Part shown: positions 1 through 11,399 of the stretch, piece by piece
Layout: each line of letters opens with the position of its first letter
Numbering within the stretch: the first letter of the stretch is position 1
Origin: Pseudoscleropodium purum
Lineage: Eukaryota > Streptophyta > Bryopsida > Hypnales > Brachytheciaceae
DNA: 64,000 bases
Direction of reading: 5' to 3'
NCBI GenBank assembly: GCA_963969395.1
Contig: OZ017795.1
Span: forward strand, 32,655,063-32,719,062
Program-made: the position numbers and the translations under genes
Notes under the pieces: generated by a model
Seen by the model: only the letters and a program-made list of their open reading frames with translations
Database searches by the model: none
What the model was told of the DNA's origin: nothing

Positions 1-747
1 AGAAATTAATATTAACATTATACAATGTTTTCACACAAAAAGTACATAAGATACATCAATTTGGATTATTTTGACATGATGTATACCATATAGTAGTATC
101 ACCTCAAAGCATCAATAATAGCCTTCATTCTATTGAGGCATTGTGAAAATAAGAACATCAAGCACAACTTTGGAGACTCCTTGTGCATATTGAATTGTAG
201 CATCCATTTTCTCCATGCCATTCCATGGCCGATACTCATTTTTAAACATGGTCTTTCTAAAATTTTCTATAGATATTCTAAGGGTCCAAATATTAGAAGT
301 TAGGTAGTCAATTTAATTTTGTAATGCCATGAGCTTCTTTCTACCTATTAGGTACACAACTGCAATGCTTTGGAGCACTGTCCTTCATAATAATCATATC
401 ATTTACATAATTATAGGGAATAAAAACCAAATAATGATCCTTTTTATATAATGTTGACAAAATTAGTAAGTATTTTCCTACCTCCGGGATGTTGACTATT
501 GGAGACTTATCATAGCAATTAAAAGCAACACATATTATGATTGTTGTTTTTGACATACTTGGTTGAAGCCAAGAGCCTACATATATTTTCACAACATGCA
601 CATGTAAACTTCTATTGTCATTTGGACCCAAATTGCAACAAGAGGTGCATATCTATTAGCTAATATAAGTAGTGCCAATTGTTGAGCTTACATCTTCTAC
701 CCAAAGGCTTTAAAGAAATAACAACCATTTTGTATCCAAAGTAGATA
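1..747. other. AT-rich intergenic DNA, no gene seen
   Basis: The only open frames are short (under 100 codons), of low complexity, and show no motif I recognise. No RNA gene or clear repeat boundary was seen before the miniature CACTA element that follows. Confidence 0.5.
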
Positions 748-750
748 CCA

Positions 751-943
751 CACTAAAAGAGAAAGGGGTGTTTTAAGTGAGTTTTAAAATATACTCTTAG
801 ACATAAGATTTTAAGTAATGACCTTTAAAGAGATTTTTAGCAAAATTTTACTAAAAACGCATGTATTTCTAGTAAATTTTGTGCTAAAAATCTCCTTAAA
901 GGTCATTACTTAAAATCTTATGCTACCCCTTTCTCTTGTAGTG
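751..943. mobile_element. Miniature fold-back CACTA-type element
   Basis: A 193-bp segment starts CACTAAAAGAGAAAGGGG and ends in the inverted form CCCCTTTCTCTTGTAGTG. The inner parts (about 773-830 and 862-921) are also inverted copies of each other, so nearly the whole element folds into one hairpin. It is flanked on both sides by CCA (748-750 and 944-946), the 3-bp target duplication expected of CACTA/EnSpm transposons. It has no coding capacity and would depend on a transposase elsewhere. Confidence 0.85.
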
Positions 944-946
944 CCA

Positions 947-2144
947 CTTCATAAGATGAACTTACATCTTCTACCCAAAACTAAGCTTTTGAAAAAATGA
1001 TAGGCATCTTCTACCCAAAATAAATATTGCTTCATAAGATTAGAAACAATTTGGCATACTATATCCAATGACAACCATTCAAGCCTTCTATTTTGTTGTG
1101 GGAGATCCAATAGCTTCGTTGTGAACACAAGAATTGGCAAAAAGATACTTGCTTGACTTGTCACAACTCTTTTTTGAAATGCATGTCAACTTTCCAATTT
1201 GAATTTGTTTCTCCCTCCATAATCACAACTCCAATATGTTTATACATCAATTTATACAAGTTGGAATGCACACATTTGTATTGGCATTGTGTGGGCATTA
1301 ATGTTTGAGATGAGATCACCGAAACAATGCATGTATTGCCTTAAATAATGAAGGTAACTTTCCACACCTAATCGATGATTTGACATAAAGATGTTGGGAT
1401 TGATGTAATGTAACTGCTTGAGCCAAGTGCAATTTTTTTGAGAATTTATTACTGTGCATTCACGTGAAGTTCATCACAATACTGGTTCAGTAAAGGTCCG
1501 AAAGAAGTGTCCGTAACTTAGCTGCCGGAAACTGTACAACGCACCATATCACCGCACCACATCATCGAACCATAAGCCCGGGTACAATGCACTCAAAACT
1601 TCAACAAGTCTATATAACGCAGCGAAACCCCAAGCTCTCCGAAGCTGGTGAGTTTCATCAACAGGACCAACTATAGAAATACAAAGCCGCACTCCAGAGT
1701 TTAGCTAGCAACTTCTCATTGCAAAACTATATATCTCTAGCTCAGAAGATCAAATACTAATGATGATTTGTTTAGCAGTTTCTCTACACTATGAAAAGCT
1801 TGCACTTGATGATGATAAAGCACAGCTTCATCGTAGTCTTACCCTCGAGAACGGCTTCCAACTTTCGATCGAATGCTGTCGCACAATCGACTCGCTGTGA
1901 CTTAGTAATTAGGGTTTAAACACTTGTGTTTAGAACTATTCGGCATACACATAGCTCCATGTCCGACGTCGAACCTTCTCGCCCTCGCCCAACTATTGAC
2001 CGGCTTTGATGCTTTTGTCGTTCTACTATAATATTGTCAAAACTTTAGTTTTTTTCGGTATTCTTTGAATCAGAGTCCTGATTACAGGTTACTCTGAGAT
2101 CATTCCGTTGTACATAAACGAGAAGCACAAGTAAAAAGACGAGA
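947..2144. other. Intergenic DNA and probable 3' flank of the CDPK gene
   Basis: AT-rich up to about 1440, then more balanced in composition from about 1440 to the CDPK stop codon. That change suggests the 3'UTR and downstream flank of the minus-strand kinase gene. A minus-strand AATAAA lies near 1444-1449 and could be a polyadenylation signal, but this is weak evidence. No other gene was seen. Confidence 0.4.
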
Positions 2145-3632
2145 TCAGTGCTCCTCCAGAGACATAACATCCGTGATACCAAGAGTGCACCGCAAATTCT
2201 GATGGCCCATCCCGCCGTGGCCCTTGCGCATCACGGACACGAACATCTTGTAGTCGATGCAGCCGTTGGCGTCAGTGCTCACGTCATGAAGAAGATCCTC
2301 CAAGCGAACATCCTCCATGTGAAACTCAAAGCAGACATTCAGAAGCTGATCGGTAGTAATATGCCCATTGCCGTTTTTATCGAGGTACTGAAAAGCCGCC
2401 ATGAGATTCTCCTCCAACTCGATGTGATTCAAGCTCAACGTCGCAGCGAGAAACTCACCGTAATCGATCATACCATCGTGGTCGACATCAGCAGCGTCCA
2501 TGAGGTCAAAAATCTCGGCCTCTTTAAGCGAAGTCCCAGCCTTCAGAAGTCCCGTTTTAAGCTCCTCGAAGTTGATGGCGCCGTCGTTGTCGCTGTCGAG
2601 CTCGCTGAATATCTCCTTCAAATTCGCAATCTCCTCCTCCGAGAGCGTCTCCGCAATAATCCGAATTGCCAGTTTCTTCAGCTTGTTCAGCGCCGCAAAC
2701 TGTTTCATCCGGAACTGGACTAAGGCAGCGATAGGCTTACAGGGCGCCACTCCGTCCTCGCGAATCCATGGGTGCTTCAGAACCTCATGCGCTTTCAGCC
2801 GCTTCTCCGGATCAGGGTTTAGCATCTTCCGGATCAAGTCTTTGGCGCCCTCGGAAATATTTGGCCACGGGTCGGAGCTGAAGCTTGGCGGTTCTGCATT
2901 CATCACTTTCTCGAAGATCCCCTGCACGGTCTCAGCCCAATATGGAGGCGCACCGCAAAGAAAAACGTACAACATCACGCCCGCGCTCCAAATATCAACC
3001 TCCGGCCCGTAGTGACGATCCAAAACCTCAGGCGCAACGTAATACGGACTTCCGACGATCTCCGTGAACACATCCCCAGGTTCGTAAAACCGCGCGGAGC
3101 CGAAATCGGCAACCTTCAAAACGGAGTCGTTGTCCTTCGTTTTGAACAAGAAATTCTCGGGCTTCAAGTCGCGATGCACGACGCCTGATTTGTGGCAAAC
3201 TTCCACGACACGCACAATCGTCCTCGTCAAATGCGCAGCCTCCGCTTCGGTGTATGTCCCCCGCTCGATAATGCGGTCGAAAAGCTCCCCGCCCTCGCAA
3301 AGCTCCATGACGAGATAAACTGTGGCAGCGTCTTCGTATGTCCCCTTGAGCGTGACAATGTTGGGATGGCCGGAGAGATGGCACATCACCTCGACCTCGC
3401 GCCCGACGTCCTCGATTTCCTCGGAGGAGATGAGCTTCCGCTTGGGAATGCATTTGCATGCGTATTGCAATCCTGTCGCGCGCTCGGTGCAGACGTAAGT
3501 TGTGCCAAATTGGCCCTCGCCGAGTTTCTTCCCGAGAGAGTAGCTCTTTTCCAGATCCTCAAATGTATTTTCTAACAGCACGGGGCTGGTAAGCTGCTCC
3601 TGAGAGCCGATGAAAAGCTCCACATCTGCCAT
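2145..3632 (-). CDS. CPK: Calcium-dependent protein kinase (CDPK/CPK), intron-free
   Basis: Ser/Thr kinase activated directly by Ca2+; it phosphorylates signalling targets in the cytosol or at membranes. With the ATG at 3632 the protein has 495 residues: glycine loop GEGQFG at 38-43, Lys60, HRDLKPEN at 153-160, DFG at 176-178, APE at 200-202, an autoinhibitory junction at about 297-330, then four EF-hands at 346-357, 382-393, 418-429 and 452-463. EF1 and EF2 are canonical; EF3 has Gln at position 12; EF4 has Ser at position 1 and Met at position 12, so it may bind Ca2+ weakly. The start was chosen because it has A at -3 and G at +4; an in-frame ATG at 3704 would give 519 residues. Neither start has the MGxxC acylation motif common in CDPKs. 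The activation loop reads DFG-SARF instead of the usual DFG-LSVF. No intron interrupts the CDS, which is unusual for land-plant CDPKs. Confidence 0.93.
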   Translation of the reverse strand: MADVELFIGSQEQLTSPVLLENTFEDLEKSYSLGKKLGEGQFGTTYVCTERATGLQYACKCIPKRKLISSEEIEDVGREVEVMCHLSGHPNIVTLKGTYEDAATVYLVMELCEGGELFDRIIERGTYTEAEAAHLTRTIVRVVEVCHKSGVVHRDLKPENFLFKTKDNDSVLKVADFGSARFYEPGDVFTEIVGSPYYVAPEVLDRHYGPEVDIWSAGVMLYVFLCGAPPYWAETVQGIFEKVMNAEPPSFSSDPWPNISEGAKDLIRKMLNPDPEKRLKAHEVLKHPWIREDGVAPCKPIAALVQFRMKQFAALNKLKKLAIRIIAETLSEEEIANLKEIFSELDSDNDGAINFEELKTGLLKAGTSLKEAEIFDLMDAADVDHDGMIDYGEFLAATLSLNHIELEENLMAAFQYLDKNGNGHITTDQLLNVCFEFHMEDVRLEDLLHDVSTDANGCIDYKMFVSVMRKGHGGMGHQNLRCTLGITDVMSLEEH

Positions 3633-3738
3633 AGTCGCTACTTCGAAAACCGAACGACCTCTCAAATCTCGGCGCGGAGCGATCAAACGCGAACCTGGGA
3701 ACATGACGTTCCTTGTCACATACGTGAATGAACCAAAC

Positions 3739-3801
3739 CTAAGGCCGGCATTGAAACAATAAGAGAAAAGTAAAAGTATCAAGGACAGACAGAAGACATA
3801 C
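3739..3801 (-). other. Probable short 5'UTR intron of the CDPK gene
   Basis: On the minus strand this 63-nt stretch starts GTATGT, is pyrimidine-rich and ends CCTTAG. The open frame continues through it, but only from a TTG, and the translation is a run of hydrophobic residues of the kind a polypyrimidine tract gives. I therefore read it as an intron in the 5'UTR and not as a signal peptide. At 63 nt it is short for a plant intron, so the call is tentative. Confidence 0.5.
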
Positions 3802-3951
3802 AATTTGCGTTGAATTTAAGCGAGATAGTTTGCCGTCGAATCTGCAGCTCTCACGGATCGCCGGCGTTCGACATCCACACAGACATCACTGGAATGATTA
3901 ACCCCGTCGCAACCTCCGCAGAAGCTCTCTCTCCACCCAGATTATTCACTT

Positions 3952-3959
3952 CTTTTATA
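3952..3959 (-). promoter_or_regulatory. TATA box of the CDPK gene
   Basis: TATAAAAG on the minus strand, about 320 bases upstream of the chosen ATG. This implies transcription starting near 3920-3930 and a 5'UTR of roughly 290 nt that includes the proposed short intron. Confidence 0.5.
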
Positions 3960-4103
3960 GGCGGCGATGCTCATCCCACCACCGAGACGGCTGCTTGGAC
4001 TTCAGCGTCACGCTTTCGTTCTGAATTTCTCCAAAACCAGATACTACCGAAAGCTTCTCCTCCAAGGCTCCTCAAGGTCCAAAGTCTTCTCCAGAGAGCT
4101 TAA

Positions 4104-4760
4104 GAAACTTATTCATTCTTAAAGATTCAGCAAGTATACCTTCTAACAAGAAACTAAAAAAAGGCAACCGCACAACTTGACTTCACTTCAACCTTAGAAC
4201 TCTCCACACAACAACACTGAAACAGAGCAGCCAATGCTTCACAGACAATGAGTTCACTCTCTCCCACTCCTAACTGCATCAAGACTAAACCCTGACACAA
4301 AAGCTTCACTCCACTATCACAAGTTCACAACCACCACACAACTACAGCACTTAGTTTGATCTTCCTCTATTTTGGTCACTCAAGCTTCACTAACCAGCAC
4401 AAAAATAGACCAAACACAACGTCCAAATTGAAAATCTGAAATTCAGCACAAGAACAGAAGCCGATACTCCAGATCTGGACTGTCCACCCTAGCTCGAGCT
4501 ATTTCGGACCTCGCCAGTGAGACTTCCCAAGACCAGCACTACTGCTGTCGATAAGGAATCTCTGTCGATGAGCTTCGGCAGAAAACGAAGACAATGAACG
4601 AGCCGTGCAAACTGAAGCTAACACACAGAAGCCAGTGGCAATTAGAGGTGCAAGCTTTAGTGAACTACTAGTAGCTGGAAGACGAAGGGCCTGGAAGTCG
4701 GATTGCTCGAGGGAAGGCGGTAATCTTAGACTCTTGGCCCCATGCCCGCCGCACTTGTAT
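4104..4760. other. CDPK upstream region, balanced composition
   Basis: From about 4440 to 4760 the base composition is clearly less AT-rich than the DNA beyond it, with no open frame of note. It is most simply the distal promoter of the minus-strand kinase, or a remnant of another transcribed region. Confidence 0.35.
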
Positions 4761-7700
4761 TGGTCATGAGGGGATGGGTCCGATCACCGTGGGAATAAAC
4801 TCTGTGGACCACGGAATTTTAAATTAAGCATGTTCTACTCCAATATTTTTTACTTATTTGGGGGAAGAGTCTCCAGTGCGGCTTTGGAGGTGTTGCCCCA
4901 GTTGGACCGAAAGTCAAAACTGACGATGATTGAAGAAAGGAGAATGTGAGTCACTTTTAGGGGTCAAGCATGAATTAAAAATTTGTACTTTTTTTTTTAT
5001 ATTAGGGCTCAATCGAAGGGGAGGAGGGCTTGTATCAAACAAAAAGTTACATATGAAGATGTTTTAGTAGGATCCTACTTGAAAACCCAACCACCCTATA
5101 GGAAGAGAGACAACTTTTGTAGCTTAGATGTTGCTTTCATTTAGTGAACATAGTGGTAGGGAGGAAAGAAGTGCATTCTTTTTTCAAAATAGATTTGCCA
5201 TTGAAAATTATAGAAAAATAAAGGCCAATTTGACTCTTAGAATTAGATAGGTTATGGATGGATGAAGGTATATAATTGACCCCTAAATTCCCATCAATAT
5301 TTTATTTTTTTATTCTAAGATAAAATATTTTATTTTTTGGATCAATTACATGCATCATGAATTATAGTCTTTGTACACAAAAGTGGATTCTAAAAATGCA
5401 TTATATGGCTATAAAATATAAAAGTGAACGCATTGTATGTTTCAACAAATATTTCGAATGCAAAGATACTAAGATATAAAAATGGTCTATATTGCAACCA
5501 ATACTCTCTTAGCAATGGCTAATGCTATCCCATGCTCTCAAATACAAAAAAAAATTCAAATATTGTGAGGACCAATATCATTTGCATGTTTATCAAATTG
5601 TTGATTTTTTATTTCTATAAATGTCAATTTCCTTTAATTTTTGTGTATAAAATGATGTATACCAATATGCTAAAGCACAAAAAGTTTTTTGTTATGAGAA
5701 AAAATTGATGAAAGATAGAGTAATTCCAAATCTAAACAAAATTGAATTTTAGACATGGCTAACTTTGAAGTTAGTTTTCTTTCAAATCACAAATAATTAT
5801 TTCTTTAAATTCCTATAGTAATATGTGGTATGTTACACACTACATCTCCAATATTTCTAATTTCAAACTTTATGCATTGTTGGTTATGGTATGGTGGTTT
5901 GAATGGAACCATTTCAAATTTGTACACAATTTTGTTAGTTATCATACTTGTAGCACTTACATATTTTCTAAAATTGAGTGGTTTCAATATTTAAAAGACC
6001 TTTAATATACTAAGAAGAAATTGAAAATCAAAAGGAGATGAAGTTGAAAATATATCATCCTACAATGAATTTTAAAAAAAGGCAAAAGTATGCATATAAT
6101 TCTTTGAAGAATGAGCATTTTTTTTTAAACTCACAAATACATAGAATATATAATGTCATATTATATATATATATATACACACACATTTTGAAGTTTGATA
6201 TATTTGCATTTTGTGTTTGTATTTTGATATTATTTTGGTATTTGGTATTTTCTTCACATTTGTATTTATGTTTATTTTTCTTTATATTTAAAAGGTACAA
6301 AATCAACCAATATTTTTTTTCCTATTTTATCTTTCTGCTAAAGACATTCAAATTCAAATTTCAAATTCTTATTTTATGCTTTCTATACTTTGCAACTACA
6401 TATGTCAATCTTTTTTTTTTTTTAATCAATAATCCACTTTAAATATCAATTGGCCATAATTTAGCCCATACACATGTGCACCTAAAACTCTATTTAGACT
6501 TGAAAAATTCAACTATATAATAACTAAATTTTTTTATCATATTCCAATTTTTTTGTTAAGTGCAATTTGAGATTATTATAACCCCGTGTCAATGATATGT
6601 TTGATTAAAGCCAATGGTAGCTAACATATTAGTTATTAAATATCTTTAATTCTTCAATGTCTAATCTCTTTTCATCAATTTGAACTCAAACATCAAATCA
6701 ATATAAATTGTAAATTTTCCCAACACTTTTACTAGGAACTATAGTTATATAATATGCAATTTTGCCAATACATAGCATTATTGATTCTATTGATCCCTCC
6801 CCCTCATCCTTATGGATCCTAAGGAATGAGATATATATATATATATATACTTTTAATCTCATGATAATTAGAAAAGAAAGGGTCTTCAATTAAACTTTTA
6901 TTGTTGTTGTCAAAAGCTTGATTGATGTTTAGGAGGAGCCATTCTACATTTCAAGAAACACAATAGGTGTCCCTTCCCTCCAACTTTGGTTGATAATATT
7001 GTATACATGGAAATTTCATCTTAAAGCATTGCTTGCCAATTACCAAAAAATTTAGAAAATGAAAAACATAGTGGTCCTAAAGTAGTGATTCCACCACTCG
7101 AAAGTCCTTTCCCCATCATTTGAGGTAAATTTTGTAGGCTTGTCAAACAACCTATGCTAAAAGAATCTTGTACATTTTTATCTATTTTGGATTCAAATTT
7201 TAACAAATAGATAAAGGTCTTCCCCTCTTAGTCAAAACATGGGTGATAATTTCATCCTACTTTGTTTTTTAGCAATACATTACTACAAACTACAACCTTG
7301 ACCAAAGTCTAACAATTTTTTCAAAAGTTAGCATCATTTATTGCAATACCTTGTATCGTCCCCCCCTCTCCCCTCCTTCTAAGAAAACCTTCTTTATTTC
7401 ATCTCAAGGGCAAAAACACTCATCCAATTTCATTATCAATGTAACCATTCAATTTCAAAATTGCTTGTGGCAAAGCTTTTTACTTTGAAGGATGCTTTAG
7501 AGTGTAAATTATACATAACATTGTGACAATTTGAGAGAAACCATGCATGATTTCCAAAAGGGATACACGCAGCATTATCCCATTGGATGTGAAGCTTTTA
7601 CAAATTCTTTAAAAGGGATACGCATATAATTTTCCTATTGGTTGTAAGACTTTTGAGCATACCCATTGTGTGAAATGAAATCATGAATTCTAATTGCAAA

Positions 7701-9133
7701 TTTCACCCCAAGCACCTATCCTTGTACTCATGGGAAGTTGTGGAACTTGCAAACCATATGGGATATATTTGTATTTTTTTTCTTGTGAATATGTATATCT
7801 TCCATATCCATATTTAGTATTTATAGTATGTGAGCATATATATATATATATATATATAATTTTTATTTATTTATTTATTTTTGTAGTATGAAACCATATT
7901 CGTATTTTGTAATTGTATCCATATTTTGTATCCAAATTTTTTACAGCCCAAATCGTTTGCTCCATACATCAACAACTTTATTTTCTTTCAAAAATTGATA
8001 ACATTTAGGGGAGAGGAGAATTTTTCCTAAACTTTAATCAACGGCCCTTGAGTTTTCCAAGGGAAAGAAAGTAGAATTGAAACATAAACATGATGTTCAC
8101 AACTTCTTAGTACATAGTTCCACTCTCAACTACTTGCTAGGGCACCCTTAATTAGCAAACAACCGCCCTAAGCAACAGTCAAGAGTATTATCCCGTCCAA
8201 CAATCAGAAACTTCACAAAACAAGAACCACATTCAATCAGCTTGTATGCAGGGAGGAGGAGAGAAGCGCTACTCACAACTTTTGAAAAGAGACTTTCAGG
8301 GGAGCTCCCTCAATTCCAATTCAATTCCTTTGGACAGAAGGCCTAACTCCAAGGAGCATGCCAAATGTCCTTTCAAAGGTTAACCCTTAACGTTGAAGGG
8401 GGGACCCTCAAAATTGTCCTTTTCTATTACCTTGCGAAAGTAGCCTCCAAAATTGTAAAAGTGGTCATTGCAAGTCAAATTACAGGAGATCTTTCTTTTC
8501 CAAAACAAATTTTGAAGATGAATGGTTGCACTTCTATCCTATACAATTTGATTCCTTGTCATCCATTGGACACAAAATGTCCACAAAATATTCCTTCCTC
8601 AATATTCAAGGATTAAATGGTTCCTCAGGCCACTCCAATCCTTGCCTTGAATTAACTGGAAGTCTAAATCCCGGATATCTAAGGAGACATAAGGTAGAAC
8701 ATCCTATTACCATCCAAATTTGCGATCTGACTATCTTGGGGTCAACTTCAAGAGAGGTACATATTTTTCAAAGTTGTGTGCTTGTTCCACAAATCAAACC
8801 CAAGTGGAATTATAATTTTCCGGTCAAAATTGTAATTTCTGTGAATTTTTAAAGTAAAATACTCTAAAATTACAAAACAATTCATAGAGTGGGGTCAAAA
8901 ATGTCTCATGAATAACCCATTGCCGTCTTAACATGTATCTATTGGCACTTAAGTTCCCACTAATGAAGGATTGACAAGTTATCCCTTTGGGGATTAATGC
9001 ACTGAAATTGTTGGGAAAGTGAATGGATATGGGTTTTGCAGTTAATGGAATTGGGGCCAAAGTGTAGGTAACGGAATTAGGCAAATGACGGAATTGGGAT
9101 GTTCTACCTTAATGCCGAAGGACCATTGCCTTG
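4761..9133. other. AT-rich intergenic DNA with (TA)n microsatellites
   Basis: No gene was recognised. Dinucleotide (TA)n runs occur at 6162-6177 (running into ACAC), 6830-6849 and 7836-7859. Open frames in this stretch are short and of AT-driven composition. Confidence 0.5.
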
Positions 9134-9136
9134 TTA

Positions 9137-9513
9137 GAGCATCCCCACTCGGGGGCTGTTGTATCCCTATCCGGATGTATTTCATCCGGATAGGGAAGGG
9201 ACCCCCCCCACTGGAGTGCTGTATCCGTAAAATTTTGGGGAGAGGGGGTCCCAATCCTGTAAACTGGCTTGCGTTTGGGGAAGAGGGTACTGGTAACTTG
9301 TATTTTGAAAATAGAAAAAATTGGCGTCCTTTTAGTAACTTTGAGGTTAATATTATACAGAAAGTGGGAATTTTAGTAACTTCGAGGTTAATATTATATA
9401 GAAAGTGGGAATTTTAGGGAATGCCCAGTGCGAGTGGGGTTCCCTACTGCAAGCAACACGGATGGAAAAAGATGTATAGGGATACAGATAGGGAAGCTGG
9501 AGTGGGGATGCTC
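9137..9513. mobile_element. Harbinger/Tourist-like MITE
   Basis: A 377-bp element with inverted ends GAGCATCCCCACTC and GAGTGGGGATGCTC. Flanking TTA (9134-9136 and 9514-9516) fits the 3-bp TWA target duplication of PIF/Harbinger elements. A hairpin of CCCTATCCGGATG and its complement lies just inside the left end (about 9166-9197). Inside are two tandem 41-bp copies at 9334-9374 and 9375-9415. No coding capacity, so non-autonomous. Confidence 0.85.
9334..9415. repeat. Tandem 41-bp duplication inside the MITE
   Basis: Two adjacent 41-bp units, each starting AGTAACTT and ending GTGGGAATTTT, differ at only a few bases. They lie in the middle of the Harbinger-like MITE and show a local duplication after or during its amplification. 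Confidence 0.85.
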
Positions 9514-9516
9514 TTA

Positions 9517-11123
9517 CAATGCTATTTTTCAATTTAGTATTTTTTATTTTTCAATTTATCACTGGTTCTTTTTTCTTATTTTACACATCATATGATTACC
9601 TCAGCAGCAATCCAGCCGGCATATGCTCCAGGAATTCTTCAGTTATACTGAATATTGAATTGTCCCCAAGTGGGATTGACAGATGCATGTCTGACATCTG
9701 TCCGGCAACTGAATGGTGGACTGACCGAGGGACTAATCCCCATAAGCTTACCTTAATTTCAGGATTGATATTTTCCAGACTCAGTAAGTTATTGATGCCC
9801 ATGTCAGGAGTGGACATATGCTAGAAAATCAGGACTAAGGTAAGTTGGAACCACCCATACCCAACCGGGCTCCGGTACCCAACTTGTAGTGTGCATTTAC
9901 TTTCAACCCAAGCTTGGAATGTGTGTTTTTCCTTTTTCAAAATTGGGACCAATAAGGTCATGACACATGTCCCAAATTAGTGAGTAGGAAAGTAGGAAGT
10001 AGTGAGCGGAATGTAGTTCTTGAATGATCAGAATTGCAAGACTCTAAACTTTGGTTATGGGTTCTACCTAAGCTTTGCCTTCCAAAAAACATAGTAATTT
10101 CAATTTTGACAATAAGATTACAGAAAAATTGGAGACATTGTATTCCTTATCTTTCTACAAAGGAAAAATATGCATCCCCTCATACTCCTTGTTGTGTGTC
10201 GTTAATTGCTTAAATGATGAGGTATGGGTGGTTCTACTTTAAACTCTATGCTTTCTACTAGTGAGCATATGATTAGTAGAGCAATCGCAATGAACCCAGC
10301 TTCCAAGTCCATAACGGTATAATGAGGGCGACTTCACAGTAAGGAAACCAACCCATTTCCATCCATTTAAGCAATGTATGGGTATGTGGAGAATCTAGCT
10401 AACGCAATTTATCCCATACATAGAAATAAAGTTTGGAAGGATTGTAGAAATTTTCAGAATTTTTTAATTCAAAATATAAATATTATGAATTTTTTTAGGA
10501 AAAATGCATTGTACAATATGTTCTTGTCCTATAGATCGGCTTTGTGTTTTCAATTTTGGGCTAGTTGCAAAATCGACCAAAGTCTAGTTGCAATATTGAG
10601 AATCTTGAAGCCGTGTTACAACTACTCCGAGAACTATATTGTGGAAATGGAGGATTGATCAAATATGGATTGAGTTCTTCATGACCAAAGGTCGAGAGGC
10701 CACAAGTTTCTATCAATCTCATTTCACTAAAAACCAAGAATTTGGCCCCTTAACCCTTCACACTAGAAGGGACAATCCAAAAGTTGTCACCTTTCAAATT
10801 GCTTGCATGGCAAGAACTATGCCTACAAAGTGATAGACTCTTAAAGGAAGTTTGGGCGGCCAAATTATGGAGTCTCAAACTATATTTGAGAGGCCATCAA
10901 GTTTGCCTATTTATTACTCATTTCTTGGAACTCTCAACAATATTTGGCCACATAATTTCACAACCTCTTGACTTAGACAATTATAGTGTAAAGTGACCCT
11001 TAGATTAAAGGGACAACTCCCAAAAACACTCTCTAGTGCAATCAATAAGGTAGGTACCTAATTACTATTATTAGACTATTAAATTTTGTATTTTCTTATT
11101 GGCAAGTGAAAGGGGATTCCTAC
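9517..11123. other. Intergenic DNA with a copy of a dispersed repeat
   Basis: No gene recognised. The part from about 10,345 to 10,600 resembles segments near 14,940-15,215, 19,660-19,880 and 62,460-62,700, which share phrases such as GGTTGCAATATTGAGA and a CTTAAGCAATTA-like stretch. This is a dispersed repeat whose exact ends I could not fix. Confidence 0.4.
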
Positions 11124-11399
11124 CATTAGAAGATTTTTGGGGCCTTTGGATGCTTGCAAGTTATCACAGCCTGCGAATATAGGAAACAGGTTCGGCGCAG
11201 TGGTCTGACATGGCCGAGCCCCTGCCACGTCATTGACCAAATTTTGATTTTAATTTTTTTTTGCATTTGGAGACTAAATTATTTTAATTCTTTTTATAAA
11301 AAAAAATTCTAACAACGGGGCGTTCCCCTCGCTGCAGGGAATAGTTGTGGGGGAACATGCTCGAAACAGGCATTTGGACCCCCCAAAACTCTTCTAATG
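11124..11399. mobile_element. MITE with CATTAGAAGA inverted ends
   Basis: A 276-bp segment whose left end begins CATTAGAAGATTTTTGGGG and whose right end is the imperfect reverse complement (CCCCCCAAAACTCTTCTAATG). The interior has a locally raised GC content. A probable second copy lies at 54,173-54,430. I could not define a clear target duplication, so the superfamily is open. Confidence 0.65.

Noticed and set aside
2148..3575. Several plus-strand and minus-strand open frames of 60-190 codons overlapping the CDPK gene
   Set aside because: They lie in other frames of a strongly supported kinase CDS and show no domain of their own.
4955..5290. TTTTAGGGGTCAAG and GACCCCTAAATT as ends of a further TTAA-family element
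   Set aside because: The two motifs are oriented outward in the wrong order for one element and lack TTAA flanks.
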